From RUG11788 sp964578175 (GTDB taxonomy: Bacteria > Bacillota_I > Bacilli_A > RF39 > UBA660), in contig CAZOBH010000002.1 in assembly GCA_964578175.1 (NCBI GenBank), positions 1 to 64,000 of the forward strand: a stretch of DNA of 64,000 bases, given 5' to 3'. The notes beneath the pieces are model-generated. The model was not told where the DNA came from, did no database searches, and saw only the letters and a list, made by a program, of their open reading frames with translations. Position numbers and translations under genes: made by a program. Each line of letters opens with the position of its first letter. The first letter of the stretch is position 1. This document shows, one piece after another, positions 1 to 8,445 of this stretch.

Positions 1-1
1 T

Positions 2-475
2 ATAGAGGTTTTTGCAGAAATTGCAAAACTTAGAGATGATGCAGTGCTTATGATGGTTGGTAAAGGACCACTTATGGACAGCATCCGGGAAAAGGTAAAT
101 AGTCTTGGCCTTGCTGATAAGGTTATCTTTACTGGCGGTCGTTCCAATGTTAAAGACTATTATGCTAACATGGACGTTCTTGTATTCCCTTCAAAATATG
201 AAGGCCTTCCAGGAACTATAGTAGAAGCACAGAGCAGCTTAGTACCTTGTCTTATCTCAGATGTGATTACTAAAGATGTTGATGTAACAGGTTTAGTAAA
301 ATACGAATCACTTTCTGAAGAGCCAGTTAAGTGGGCTAAAGATGCAATAGAGCTTTATGATTGTACAAGAGATATAACTATAGAGCAGGCAAGTCAGGCT
401 CTTAAAGAAAGAGGCTTTGATGTAACAAGTCAGGTAGGCAAGCTTAAACGTATCTACGAAAAACTAGTTATGTAA
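2..475 (+). CDS. GT4-type glycosyltransferase, C-terminal part
   Basis: The gene is cut by the left window edge; the frame is open from base 2, so about 157 C-terminal residues are present. It is the nucleotide-sugar-binding half of a GT-B, retaining GT4 glycosyltransferase: MMVGKGPL opens the domain, VIFTGGRSNV follows, and FPSKYEGLPGTIVEAQ carries the paired glutamates that hold the sugar nucleotide. Such enzymes build exopolysaccharide or cell-surface glycans on the cytoplasmic membrane face. A second glycosyltransferase starts 40 bp downstream behind an AAGGAG ribosome site, so this is part of a glycan operon. G+C and codon use (GGC, CTT, CTG) are clearly unlike the genes after 1.1 kb. 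Acceptor and sugar cannot be told. Confidence 0.85.
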   Translation: MEVFAEIAKLRDDAVLMMVGKGPLMDSIREKVNSLGLADKVIFTGGRSNVKDYYANMDVLVFPSKYEGLPGTIVEAQSSLVPCLISDVITKDVDVTGLVKYESLSEEPVKWAKDAIELYDCTRDITIEQASQALKERGFDVTSQVGKLKRIYEKLVM

Positions 476-515
476 TAACTTAACCGATGTTTGCAGGCAC
501 CGGTAAGGAGATTAA

Positions 516-1475
516 ATGAAACGTATAGTTCATATCGTCGGCACTATGTGTCCTGGCGGCATAGAAACTTTCTTAATGAATATATATCGTAATCTGGACC
601 GAAGTAAGGTCCAGTTCGACTTTATCATCAATTATCGTGATGATAGCAGAGACTACTGCAAGGAGATAGAATCCCTTGGGGGTAAGGTATATCTAACATC
701 GCGTAAATCTAGACATCCTTTTAAGAATTTCAATGAAATTAAAAATATAGTAAAAGAAGGCGGTTATCAGGTAGCAATAAGACATTCTGATAATGCTTTT
801 CCTGTTGTAGACTTGCTTGCTGCTAAGAAGGGCGGAGCTAAAATCCGTATCTTCCAGTCTCACTCTTCCAATACAAAACTTAAACTCTTACATAAGTATT
901 TCAGAACATGGATGGGCAAGGTTCCAACTATGCGTATAGCCTGCTCTGACAATGCTGGTAAGTGGATGTTTGGAAACTTAGACTACACAGTTATTAAGAA
1001 TGCTATAGATATTAAAAAGAATGAATATATAAAAGATGTAGAAGTATCTAGAATGTTTTTTCATACGTTTAAGATAAAAGTAGTAGAGTATAAAGTATTA
1101 CTTTATGATTTTACAGAACAAAGATATGTACTATCTAATAAAAAACAAATAGAAACTGATAACAAATATAATGGAGTACCTACTTTATTAAACTATGTTA
1201 CTGATAAAGTATATGATAGGTTTATAGATAAGTTAGATAAACTAGATGAAAATATATTAAAACAAATATCTGAAATAAAATATGATCCATCTAGTTATGA
1301 TGAAACTAGATTCTTATTAACTATGAATGATGGAAATTATGTTTATATAAATATATCTAATTTCAAATCGCTTGATTTATATAATAAGATTTATCCTAAC
1401 TTTGATGGTCATATTGGAATACTATATTTAGATTCTGGATATGGAGAAGCTAGTGAATATAAAATAATAAAATAA
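516..1475 (+). CDS. In-frame chimera: glycosyltransferase N-terminus joined to DivIB/FtsQ C-terminus
   Basis: Residues 1 to ~168 are the N-terminal half of an EpsF-like GT4 glycosyltransferase: MKRIVHIVGTMCPGGIETF is the usual start and VIKNAIDIKK is where the second Rossmann half should begin. Instead the protein continues as the extracytoplasmic part of the division protein DivIB/FtsQ. NEYIKDVEVSR then KIKVVEYK reads as the end of a POTRA domain, and YNGVPTLLNYV, ISEIKYDP, MNDGNYVYI and GILYLDSG as the beta domain. No natural family has this fusion. G+C drops from 24/60 (bases 541-600) to 13/60 (1141-1200). The start at 516 follows AAGGAG. I infer an assembly chimera at a short shared sequence; a real recombination is the alternative. 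Confidence 0.75.
   Translation: MKRIVHIVGTMCPGGIETFLMNIYRNLDRSKVQFDFIINYRDDSRDYCKEIESLGGKVYLTSRKSRHPFKNFNEIKNIVKEGGYQVAIRHSDNAFPVVDLLAAKKGGAKIRIFQSHSSNTKLKLLHKYFRTWMGKVPTMRIACSDNAGKWMFGNLDYTVIKNAIDIKKNEYIKDVEVSRMFFHTFKIKVVEYKVLLYDFTEQRYVLSNKKQIETDNKYNGVPTLLNYVTDKVYDRFIDKLDKLDENILKQISEIKYDPSSYDETRFLLTMNDGNYVYINISNFKSLDLYNKIYPNFDGHIGILYLDSGYGEASEYKIIK
1000..1030. other. Composition and homology breakpoint
   Basis: Left of here the DNA is about 40% G+C and encodes glycosyltransferases; right of here it is about 25% G+C like the remaining 63 kb and encodes DivIB. The words NAIDIKK (typical of GT4 enzymes) and IDIKKNEYIK (plausible for a POTRA domain) overlap exactly at the join, so a short stretch around bases 1003-1022 could have been shared by two source genomes. 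Confidence 0.65.
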
Positions 1476-1498
1476 AAGAGATGTTATACATCTCTTTT
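1474..1498. terminator. Bidirectional terminator
   Basis: An 11-bp perfect stem, AAAAGAGATGT / ACATCTCTTTT, with a 3-nt loop lies between the DivIB tail and the convergent metallophosphoesterase gene. A and T tracts on both sides let it serve both strands. Confidence 0.8.
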
Positions 1499-2382
1499 TA
1501 TCTTAGTCTAAAGAAATTTATACTTGGATGATTAAATAATCTATATGGATATTCTTTTGTACCTATACCATTAGATATATATACATCAGTATTATCTACT
1601 TTATAATAATCATCATAGTACTTACATTCAAAGTTAAATACTCCGCCAATTTTTGGAATTTTTATTAATCCATTAAATGTATGTCCAGCTAATAATAAGT
1701 CTATTTGATATTGATTAATAATTTCTTCTATATTTTTAGGATTATGAATCATAGTTATAGTAAATATTTCTTTATCTCCATTTTTTATATATTCGAATGC
1801 TTTATCATAATCATTTTCATTTCCAATTCCAGTTAAAAGAATAGGTGAGTTATTATCTTTATATATCAATTCATAATTATTATCTAGGTTTTCAAATCCG
1901 GCATTAGTTAAAATAATCTTTGTTTCATCATTATCTTCTTCTCCAGATACATAATATTTACCAAGAGTTGAATTGATTTTGCTTAATTCTTTAGATAAAT
2001 TATCATTGTCTTTATTATCTATATCTTTATATATTAAATCTCCAGTATATAAAACTAAGTCTGGTTTTAACTTATTTGTTTTGGAAACTAATTGTTTTAC
2101 TTTATCTAAATCTACTGTTTCACTATTATAGTTTAAATCACTTATTTGAATTATTTTTAATCCATAGAAATTATCTGGTATATCATAATCAATTCCATAT
2201 TCTCTAACTACTAATCCTGATGTTGCAACATATCTAAAAACTACAAAAATAATAGATAAGATTATAAATAGAGCTAAAGTTATTTTAAATACTTTTATAG
2301 TTATATTTTTAGTTTTTTCTTCTACAACAACTTTAGTAATTTGATTCCTGTTTTTCTTATTTCTTTCTAATCTACTTCTCAT
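1498..2382 (-). CDS. Membrane-anchored metallophosphoesterase-fold protein (YkuE-like), degenerate active site
   Basis: 294 residues: a basic cytoplasmic head, one membrane helix at about residues 30-52, then a calcineurin-like phosphoesterase fold outside. The fold is recognised from QISDLN, LYTGDLI, MIHNP and LLAGHTFNG in the right order. YkuE relatives have SDLH, GNHD and GHTHGGQ at these places. Here the first His is Asn, GNHD is replaced by SGEEDN, and the second His of GHTH is Phe, so several metal ligands are changed; TGD, the His of MIHNP and the first His of GHT remain. It may be inactive or altered. Its ATG overlaps the end of the upstream CPBP gene by 4 bp (ATGA), so the two are co-transcribed. 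The start follows AGGTGG. Confidence 0.75.
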   Translation of the reverse strand: MRSRLERNKKNRNQITKVVVEEKTKNITIKVFKITLALFIILSIIFVVFRYVATSGLVVREYGIDYDIPDNFYGLKIIQISDLNYNSETVDLDKVKQLVSKTNKLKPDLVLYTGDLIYKDIDNKDNDNLSKELSKINSTLGKYYVSGEEDNDETKIILTNAGFENLDNNYELIYKDNNSPILLTGIGNENDYDKAFEYIKNGDKEIFTITMIHNPKNIEEIINQYQIDLLLAGHTFNGLIKIPKIGGVFNFECKYYDDYYKVDNTDVYISNGIGTKEYPYRLFNHPSINFFRLR

Positions 2383-3059
2383 GCTAAACCACCTAAAACT
2401 AATAATGCAATTAGTAAATTATGTAATATATGTATTATAAATGTATAATAAATACTATCACCTTTGTAATAAATATAAGATAAAATAATTCCTAAACTAC
2501 AATATGGAATTAGAAAGAATAATTCATTAATATTAGTTATACTTAAAATATGTAGAGAACCAAATACTAAACCAGATATAATTACAAATAATATTCCATT
2601 TGGTATAACTTTTCTAAATGATAATCTAAATACTATTTCTTCTATAATTGGAGTTAAAAATATAACGGTTATCCCTGCTAATATTGGATTACTTGTAAAC
2701 ATATTTTTAACAGCTAAATTATTACTTGATTCATCTATTCCTAACAATGACGCTATCCAAGTTGATGCAAACATAATTATAAGACCTATAATCCATAAAA
2801 GTATTGAATCAAATACTTTTTTTCTTTTATCATCGTTCTTAAATTTCTTAAAATCAGTAATAAGATCTTTTTTATAAAAAAAATAAAAAATAAATATAAG
2901 TACAATATTAGAGAAAATACTTAGAATAATACTTGTGTTTCCTGACATATTTTTATAATCTATTTTAAATAGTGTTATTGGTATTAATTTAAATAGTGAG
3001 GAAAAGAAATATAATATTATTGTTGTTATAAAAATTATATATTTATTACTGTCTTTCAT
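2379..3059 (-). CDS. CPBP-family intramembrane glutamic protease
   Basis: 226 residues, almost wholly hydrophobic, with six to eight predicted membrane helices. The family signature is complete: EEIVFR (the EExxxR glutamate pair), FGSLH (FxxxH) one helix later and HILHN near the C-terminus. CPBP/Abi proteases cut substrates inside the membrane; bacterial members process peptides or give bacteriocin immunity, and Rce1 is the eukaryotic relative. It is the first gene of a two-gene minus-strand operon with the phosphoesterase-like gene and is divergent from murC. The substrate is unknown. The start at 3059 has only a weak ribosome site (AGGCGA). Confidence 0.85.
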   Translation of the reverse strand: MKDSNKYIIFITTIILYFFSSLFKLIPITLFKIDYKNMSGNTSIILSIFSNIVLIFIFYFFYKKDLITDFKKFKNDDKRKKVFDSILLWIIGLIIMFASTWIASLLGIDESSNNLAVKNMFTSNPILAGITVIFLTPIIEEIVFRLSFRKVIPNGILFVIISGLVFGSLHILSITNINELFFLIPYCSLGIILSYIYYKGDSIYYTFIIHILHNLLIALLVLGGLA

Positions 3060-3161
3060 ATCTTCATCGCCTATTCTATATTAATTTTAATAAAAATAAA
3101 TAAACCATGTCAACTTAATTAATTATGTAATATAAAAAAAGTGTAAATTGCAATATAATAA

Positions 3162-3170
3162 TGATATAAT
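3162..3170 (+). promoter_or_regulatory. Extended -10 promoter for murC
   Basis: TGATATAAT lies 21 bp before the murC start, with no good -35 at 17 bp. The 132-bp space between the divergent CPBP gene and murC holds this and presumably the opposing promoter. Confidence 0.6.
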
Positions 3171-3191
3171 GAAGGAGTAGGAAGTGATAAA

Positions 3192-4496
3192 ATGAAATAT
3201 TATTGTATAGGTATAAAAGGATCAGGAATGTCATCATTAGCATGTATTTTAAATGACTTGGGTAATGAAGTGTCAGGTTATGATGATGTTAAAGATTATA
3301 AATACACAATGGATGGACTTGAGAAAAGAAATATAGAAATATTCTATGGCCCTCATGATATAGATAAAGATACTATTGTAACTTATTCTCGTGCTTTTAA
3401 GCCAGATCATCCTGAAATGAAAAGAGTTAGAGAATTAGGTTTAAATATAAAAGAATATAAAGATGTAGTAGGTGATTTAACAAAATTATTTAAAACAATT
3501 GGTGTTAGTGGAACTCATGGAAAAACTACTACTAGTTTGATGTTAAGTGAGATATTTAATAATACTTATGGATGTAATTATTTTGTTGGTGATGGAACAG
3601 GTAATGCTAATAAAGATAATGAGTATTTTATAATTGAAAGTGATGAATTTAATAAACATTTATTAGCTTATTATCCTACTGTTGCATTAATAACTAATAT
3701 TGAACTTGATCATACTGAATGTTATCCAGGTGGAATTGAAGAGATAAAAGATACATTTAGACAATTTGCTAATAAAGCAGAAATTATTATTGCAAATGGT
3801 GATGATGAAAATGTTAGAGATATAAAATTTGATAAGAAAGTAGTTTATTACGGATTTAATGAAAATAATAATGTAGTTGCTAAAAATGTTGTACTTGATT
3901 CAAACGGAAGTAGTTTTGATTGTTATATAGATGGAGAATTATTTGGGCATTTTAGTCTTGCTTTATTTGGTAAACATATGGTACTTGATGCATTATCAGC
4001 AATTTATGCAGCATATTATTATGGAATAAATGAAAAAGATATAGAAACTAATATTAATAATTTTAAAGGAGCAAAAAGAAGATTTAAAATTAAAAATATA
4101 AAAAACTATATAATGATAGATGATTATGCACACCATCCAACTGAGATTGCTGTAACTATTAAAGCAGCTAAACAAAAGTATCCTGATAAAGAGATAGTTG
4201 CTGTATTCTTACCTAATACATATTCTAGAACTGAAGCTTTAATGGATGATTTTGTAGATAGTTTATCTATTGCTGACAAAACTTATGTTATGGATATTCA
4301 TTGTGATCGTGAAAAACAAGAAGATTATCCAGGTGTTTCAAGTGATACTTTAATTGAAAGAATACCAAATAGTGAAAAAGTATCAGTTGAAGATTGTGAA
4401 AAATTATTAAAACATGATAATTCAGTAATTTGTTTTATGAGTTGTGCTGATATATATCATATAGAAGAAAGATTTGAAGAATTAATAAATAACTAG
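3192..4496 (+). CDS. murC: UDP-N-acetylmuramate--L-alanine ligase
   Basis: MurC joins L-alanine to UDP-MurNAc with ATP, the first amino-acid step of the peptidoglycan stem peptide, in the cytoplasm. The 434-residue protein has the N-terminal UDP-binding Rossmann motif GIKGSGMSSLA (residues 7-17), the ATP P-loop GTHGKTTT (107-114), the central-domain block ITNIELDHTE and the C-terminal DDYAHHPTEI typical of MurC rather than MurD/E/F. Length is close to the family norm. It stands apart from the mraZ-rsmH-ftsL-pbpB cluster at 57-61 kb, so the division and cell-wall genes are split in this genome. It leads a run with comN and rel. Confidence 0.95.
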   Translation: MKYYCIGIKGSGMSSLACILNDLGNEVSGYDDVKDYKYTMDGLEKRNIEIFYGPHDIDKDTIVTYSRAFKPDHPEMKRVRELGLNIKEYKDVVGDLTKLFKTIGVSGTHGKTTTSLMLSEIFNNTYGCNYFVGDGTGNANKDNEYFIIESDEFNKHLLAYYPTVALITNIELDHTECYPGGIEEIKDTFRQFANKAEIIIANGDDENVRDIKFDKKVVYYGFNENNNVVAKNVVLDSNGSSFDCYIDGELFGHFSLALFGKHMVLDALSAIYAAYYYGINEKDIETNINNFKGAKRRFKIKNIKNYIMIDDYAHHPTEIAVTIKAAKQKYPDKEIVAVFLPNTYSRTEALMDDFVDSLSIADKTYVMDIHCDREKQEDYPGVSSDTLIERIPNSEKVSVEDCEKLLKHDNSVICFMSCADIYHIEERFEELINN

Positions 4497-4504
4497 GAGG
4501 TTTT

Positions 4505-4795
4505 ATGGAAAATGATATAGAATTTAATAGTGCATATGATCTATACATTAGAGTAAAACCAGCTTTAAAAACTAAATTAAAAGAATTAGAAAGAGAAAAT
4601 TACGATTATATTAAACAAGAAGATATATGGAATTATCTTATAAAGAATAAATGGAAAGAATCTAAGGGTTTGGTTTTGTGTGATGTAGTAGATGATATAT
4701 TAAATGTAGATAATAAAAAATTAGATAGATATGTTAAAGATATAAAAAAACAAATGAAAGAAAAAGTAGAATTAGAAGATTTAGAAATATTATAA
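4505..4795 (+). CDS. comN: ComN-like post-transcriptional regulator
   Basis: 96 residues with the Bacilli ComN (YrzD) pattern: LYIRVKPALKTKL, then a region corresponding to GYDxVxxEDLWxYL (here YDYIKQEDIWNYL), then KNKWKESKGL and VVDDILNV. In Bacillus subtilis ComN binds comE mRNA and the protein localises with DivIVA; its job elsewhere is not known. The context supports the call: comN and relA-dtd lie in the same genomic neighbourhood in Bacillus. It starts 8 bp after murC behind AGGAGG and ends 10 bp before rel. The assignment rests on sequence pattern and gene order. Confidence 0.75.
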   Translation: MENDIEFNSAYDLYIRVKPALKTKLKELERENYDYIKQEDIWNYLIKNKWKESKGLVLCDVVDDILNVDNKKLDRYVKDIKKQMKEKVELEDLEIL

Positions 4796-4805
4796 GGAGG
4801 AAAAT

Positions 4806-6950
4806 ATGAGTAACAAAAAATTATATACAATAGATGACTTGATAGAAAAAGCAAGTACTTATATTGAACCTTCAAAAATCCAAATGATTAGAGATGCTTA
4901 TGAATATAGTAATACTAAACATTTAGGTCAATTTAGAGAAAGTGGAGAACCATATATATTTCATCCTATTGCTACTGCAATAATAATAACTACTGTATAT
5001 GGTGATGCAGAAACAATTTGTGCAGGCCTATTACATGATGTTATTGAAGACTGTGATGTTACTAAAGAAGATATAAAAGAAGAGTTTGGTGAAACAATAG
5101 CTAATTTAGTTAATGGTGTTACGAAGATTAGTAAAATTCATTTTTCTACTGAGAATGATGCTTTAATTGAATATTATAAGAAAATTATAGTAGGAATGAG
5201 TGAAGACGTTAGAGTAATAATTATTAAACTTGCAGATAGATTACATAATATGAGAACACTTTGGGCTAAATCTGAAGAAAAACAAAAGAAAATAGCTAAA
5301 GAAACACTAGATATACTTGCGCCTATTGCTGACCATTTAGGTATTCATAAAATAAAAAGTGAATTAGAAGATTTATGTCTTAGATATCTAAAACCAGAAG
5401 TGTTTTATGATATAGCTGATAAGTTAAATAATACTAAACTTGAGCGTGATCAAGTAGTAGAAGATATGATGGCAAGTGTTAGTAAATTACTTAATGAAAA
5501 TGGTATTAAACATGAAATACTTGGTCGTAGTAAAAGTATTTATAGTATTTATAAAAAACTTGAACGTGGACGTAAATTTAGTGACATATATGATTTATTA
5601 GCTATTAGAATAATGGTAGATGATGTTCAAACATGTTATTCAATTATTGGAATGATTCATGCTAAATATAAACCAATACCTAAAAGATTTAAAGATTATA
5701 TAGCTATGCCTAAAACAAATGGATATCAATCTCTTCATACAACTGTTTTTGGAATAGATGGATATTTATTTGAGATTCAAATAAGAACATTTGAAATGGA
5801 TGAGATAGCAGAAAATGGTGTAGCTGCACACTGGGCTTATAAAGAACATAAAGATATAAATAAGACTGGAACCAATACAACTGAATCTAAGTTACAATTC
5901 TTTAAATCTATAATAGATTTAAATGAAGATAAAATGAGTAGTGAAGAGTTTGTTAATAGTGTTAAAGATGAAATATTAAATAATAATATTTATGTCTTTA
6001 CTCCTAAAGGAGATATATTTGAATTACCTAAAGGATCTACTCCAATAGATTTTGCTTATTGTATCCATACAAGAGTTGGAGATACTATGACTGGTGCAAT
6101 AGTTAATGATAGTATTGTTCCACTTGATTATGAATTAAAAGATAATGATATAGTAAAAATTATTACTAATAAGAGTTCTAATCCATCAATAGAATGGTTA
6201 AATATAGTTAAGTCAACTAGAGCAAAGAATAAAATTAGAGCATTCTTTTCTAGAAGTGAAAAAGAAAATTATATTGAACGTGGTAAAAATGAATTAGAAA
6301 GAGAATTAAGAAAAAGAAAAATAGCTTTTGATGAGTTCTTAAGTGATGATAATATGAAAATTATAAAAGAACAAGCAAAAGTAAGTGATGTTGAAGACTT
6401 ATATTTAAATATAGGTAATAGTAAGTTTTCAGCAAGTTATATTATTAATCTTATCTATAGAAAAGAAGAAGATACAGTAGAGAAAAAAGTTAAGGAAGTT
6501 CCAAAACATACTGATGGAGATATTATAGTTGCTGGTATTGATAAAGTAAAAGTTAATTTAGCTAATTGTTGTAATCCAGTACCAGGTGATGAGATAGTTG
6601 GATATATAACTAAAGGAAATGGAATAAGTATTCATAGAAAAGATTGTCATAATCTTCAATATCTTGATAATAGAATGGTACAAGTTTCATGGAATGAAGT
6701 TATTAATAATAATAAATTTATTACTTCATTATTTATTTATTGCAAAGACACTAATGATTATTTACTTGAAATAATGAAAAAAGCTCAAAGTATTAATATC
6801 AATTTTGATAGTATGAGAACTATTAGAAAAGATGATAATACAATATATGATATAGATGTTTGGGTTAGAAATTTAGATCATTTAAATAATTTTATTAGAG
6901 ATATAGAATCATTAAGTTATGTAGATAAGGTGGTGCGAATAATTCGATGA
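4806..6950 (+). CDS. rel: Bifunctional (p)ppGpp synthetase/hydrolase (Rel)
   Basis: A long RelA/SpoT homologue of 714 residues that makes and degrades the stringent-response alarmone (p)ppGpp. The N-terminal HD hydrolase domain is intact: FHP with His53, then LLHDVIED with His77-Asp78. The synthetase domain follows (GRSKSIYSIYKKL, DLLAIRIMV, GYQSLHTTV), then a TGS domain near residues 385-445 (IYVFTPKGDIFELPKGST), a zinc-finger-like segment with NCCNPVPGD, and an ACT domain at the end. Both active sites look functional. The stop codon overlaps the dtd start (ATGA), implying coupled translation. TGA here is one proof that the standard code is used. Confidence 0.96.
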   Translation: MSNKKLYTIDDLIEKASTYIEPSKIQMIRDAYEYSNTKHLGQFRESGEPYIFHPIATAIIITTVYGDAETICAGLLHDVIEDCDVTKEDIKEEFGETIANLVNGVTKISKIHFSTENDALIEYYKKIIVGMSEDVRVIIIKLADRLHNMRTLWAKSEEKQKKIAKETLDILAPIADHLGIHKIKSELEDLCLRYLKPEVFYDIADKLNNTKLERDQVVEDMMASVSKLLNENGIKHEILGRSKSIYSIYKKLERGRKFSDIYDLLAIRIMVDDVQTCYSIIGMIHAKYKPIPKRFKDYIAMPKTNGYQSLHTTVFGIDGYLFEIQIRTFEMDEIAENGVAAHWAYKEHKDINKTGTNTTESKLQFFKSIIDLNEDKMSSEEFVNSVKDEILNNNIYVFTPKGDIFELPKGSTPIDFAYCIHTRVGDTMTGAIVNDSIVPLDYELKDNDIVKIITNKSSNPSIEWLNIVKSTRAKNKIRAFFSRSEKENYIERGKNELERELRKRKIAFDEFLSDDNMKIIKEQAKVSDVEDLYLNIGNSKFSASYIINLIYRKEEDTVEKKVKEVPKHTDGDIIVAGIDKVKVNLANCCNPVPGDEIVGYITKGNGISIHRKDCHNLQYLDNRMVQVSWNEVINNNKFITSLFIYCKDTNDYLLEIMKKAQSININFDSMRTIRKDDNTIYDIDVWVRNLDHLNNFIRDIESLSYVDKVVRIIR

Positions 6951-7396
6951 GAGTAGTAGTACAAAGAAGTAAAGAAGCATCATGTACAGTTGATGGAAAA
7001 ATAACTGGTAAAATTGACCATGGTTTAGTACTTTTAGTTGGATTTACTGAAGGGGATAATAAAGATATAATTGATTATATGGTAAAAAAAATAATTAATT
7101 TAAGAATATTTGATGATGAGAATGGGGTAATGAATAAAAGTATAGATTTAGAAAATGATCAAATATTATCTATTTCTCAATTCACTTTATATGCTGACAC
7201 TACTAAAGGAAATAGACCAAGTTATGTAAAAGCATTAAATTCTAAATATGCAACGATGTTATACGATTGTTTTAATAAAGAATTATCTAATTATATAAAA
7301 GTTGAAACAGGAATATTTGGGGCAGATATGAAGATTAATTTATTGAATGATGGACCTGTAACTATTATTTTAGAAAAGGAGAATTCTAATGTATAA
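6947..7396 (+). CDS. dtd: D-aminoacyl-tRNA deacylase
   Basis: 149 residues, full length for DTD, which removes D-amino acids and glycine wrongly loaded on tRNA. The start MRVVVQRSKEASCTVDG, the catalytic-loop motif SISQFTLYAD, the NRPSY segment and the cross-subunit GPVTI near the C-terminus are all present. It overlaps rel by 4 bp, the same order as relA-dtd in Bacillus, and overlaps the next gene by 8 bp. Confidence 0.96.
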   Translation: MRVVVQRSKEASCTVDGKITGKIDHGLVLLVGFTEGDNKDIIDYMVKKIINLRIFDDENGVMNKSIDLENDQILSISQFTLYADTTKGNRPSYVKALNSKYATMLYDCFNKELSNYIKVETGIFGADMKINLLNDGPVTIILEKENSNV

Positions 7397-8432
7397 AAAT
7401 AAAGTTAATTATAAGTTATTAAATATATTAATTGTTGCAGCTATTGTTTATATTGGTGTTCAAACAATGGATTATTGGATTAGTTTAGTAGTTAGGGTAT
7501 TTAATTTATTATTCCCATTCCTTATATCTTTTGGAATTGCTTATGCATTTTATCCAATAGTAAGATTATTAAAGAGAAAAGGAGTTGGAGAGAAACTCGC
7601 AATTACTTTTGTAGTTCTATGTGTTTTCCTAATAATCTTTGGACTTATAGGACTTACGGTTCCGCTAATCTATGATCAATTGATTAATCTATCAAATAAT
7701 CTAGGAACTATTGTTAATGATTTATCAACTAAGTTTAATGTTAATATAAAGCCATTTGAAGAGAATATTAATGATTATTTAAATGGAGCTATTATGAATA
7801 TTGGTAATATATTATCAAATGGATTTATGTCATTTATATCAAATGCAGCTAATTTCTTTGCTAAATTTATAATTATTTCAATTGTATCTATATATTTATT
7901 AGCTGATATGGATGATATTAGAAGAGAAGTTAAAGATTATATTGTAAGTAAACATAAAAAGTACTTTAAATTACTTAAAGATATTGATGGTCAATTAGGT
8001 GATTATTTAGAAGGTTTAATAATATTCATGACTGTTCAATTTTTTGAATATTCATTCTTATTTTGGATAATAGGTCATCCTAACTGGTTATTATTAGGAT
8101 TCCTTGCTTCATTTACAACAGTAATACCTTATTTTGGAGGATGGATTACTAATATTACAGCAGTAATTCTTGCGTCTGTTGTATCAATGAAATTGTTCAT
8201 ATTGACATTAGTAATTTGTTTAATATTCCCAAATATAGATGGTTATGTTATTTCGCCACATATCTATGGAAGAAAGACAAATGTAAAACCATTAATATCA
8301 ATTATGTCAGTAGTAATTATGAGTGGTTTATTTGGAATATTTGGTATTGTAATTGCTCTTCCTACATTCTTAGTAATTAGATGTATTTATAGATTTATTA
8401 AGAAGGAGAGAATAATAAAACTAGAAACATAA
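7389..8432 (+). CDS. AI-2E family (UPF0118/PerM) transporter
   Basis: 347 residues with about eight membrane helices: two pairs near the N-terminus, a soluble segment rich in Asn/Asp around residues 100-130, and a C-terminal bundle with the family block FTTVIPYFGGWI and FPNIDGYVISPHIYG. The family includes TqsA (autoinducer-2 export) and Na+/H+ antiporters, so the substrate cannot be given. The start overlaps dtd, making it the last gene of the murC-comN-rel-dtd run. A second member begins at 63787. Confidence 0.88.
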   Translation: MYKNKVNYKLLNILIVAAIVYIGVQTMDYWISLVVRVFNLLFPFLISFGIAYAFYPIVRLLKRKGVGEKLAITFVVLCVFLIIFGLIGLTVPLIYDQLINLSNNLGTIVNDLSTKFNVNIKPFEENINDYLNGAIMNIGNILSNGFMSFISNAANFFAKFIIISIVSIYLLADMDDIRREVKDYIVSKHKKYFKLLKDIDGQLGDYLEGLIIFMTVQFFEYSFLFWIIGHPNWLLLGFLASFTTVIPYFGGWITNITAVILASVVSMKLFILTLVICLIFPNIDGYVISPHIYGRKTNVKPLISIMSVVIMSGLFGIFGIVIALPTFLVIRCIYRFIKKERIIKLET

Positions 8433-8445
8433 GTTTCTAGTTTTT
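8417..8445. terminator. Bidirectional terminator
   Basis: A 12-bp perfect stem, AAAACTAGAAAC / GTTTCTAGTTTT, has a 4-nt loop that contains the stop of the upstream transporter and serves the convergent gene at 8444. Confidence 0.85.

Noticed and set aside
6948..6950. TGA read as tryptophan, as in mycoplasmas
   Set aside because: Several genes end in TGA at the expected place (rel, the TraG-like gene) and all Trp codons seen are TGG.
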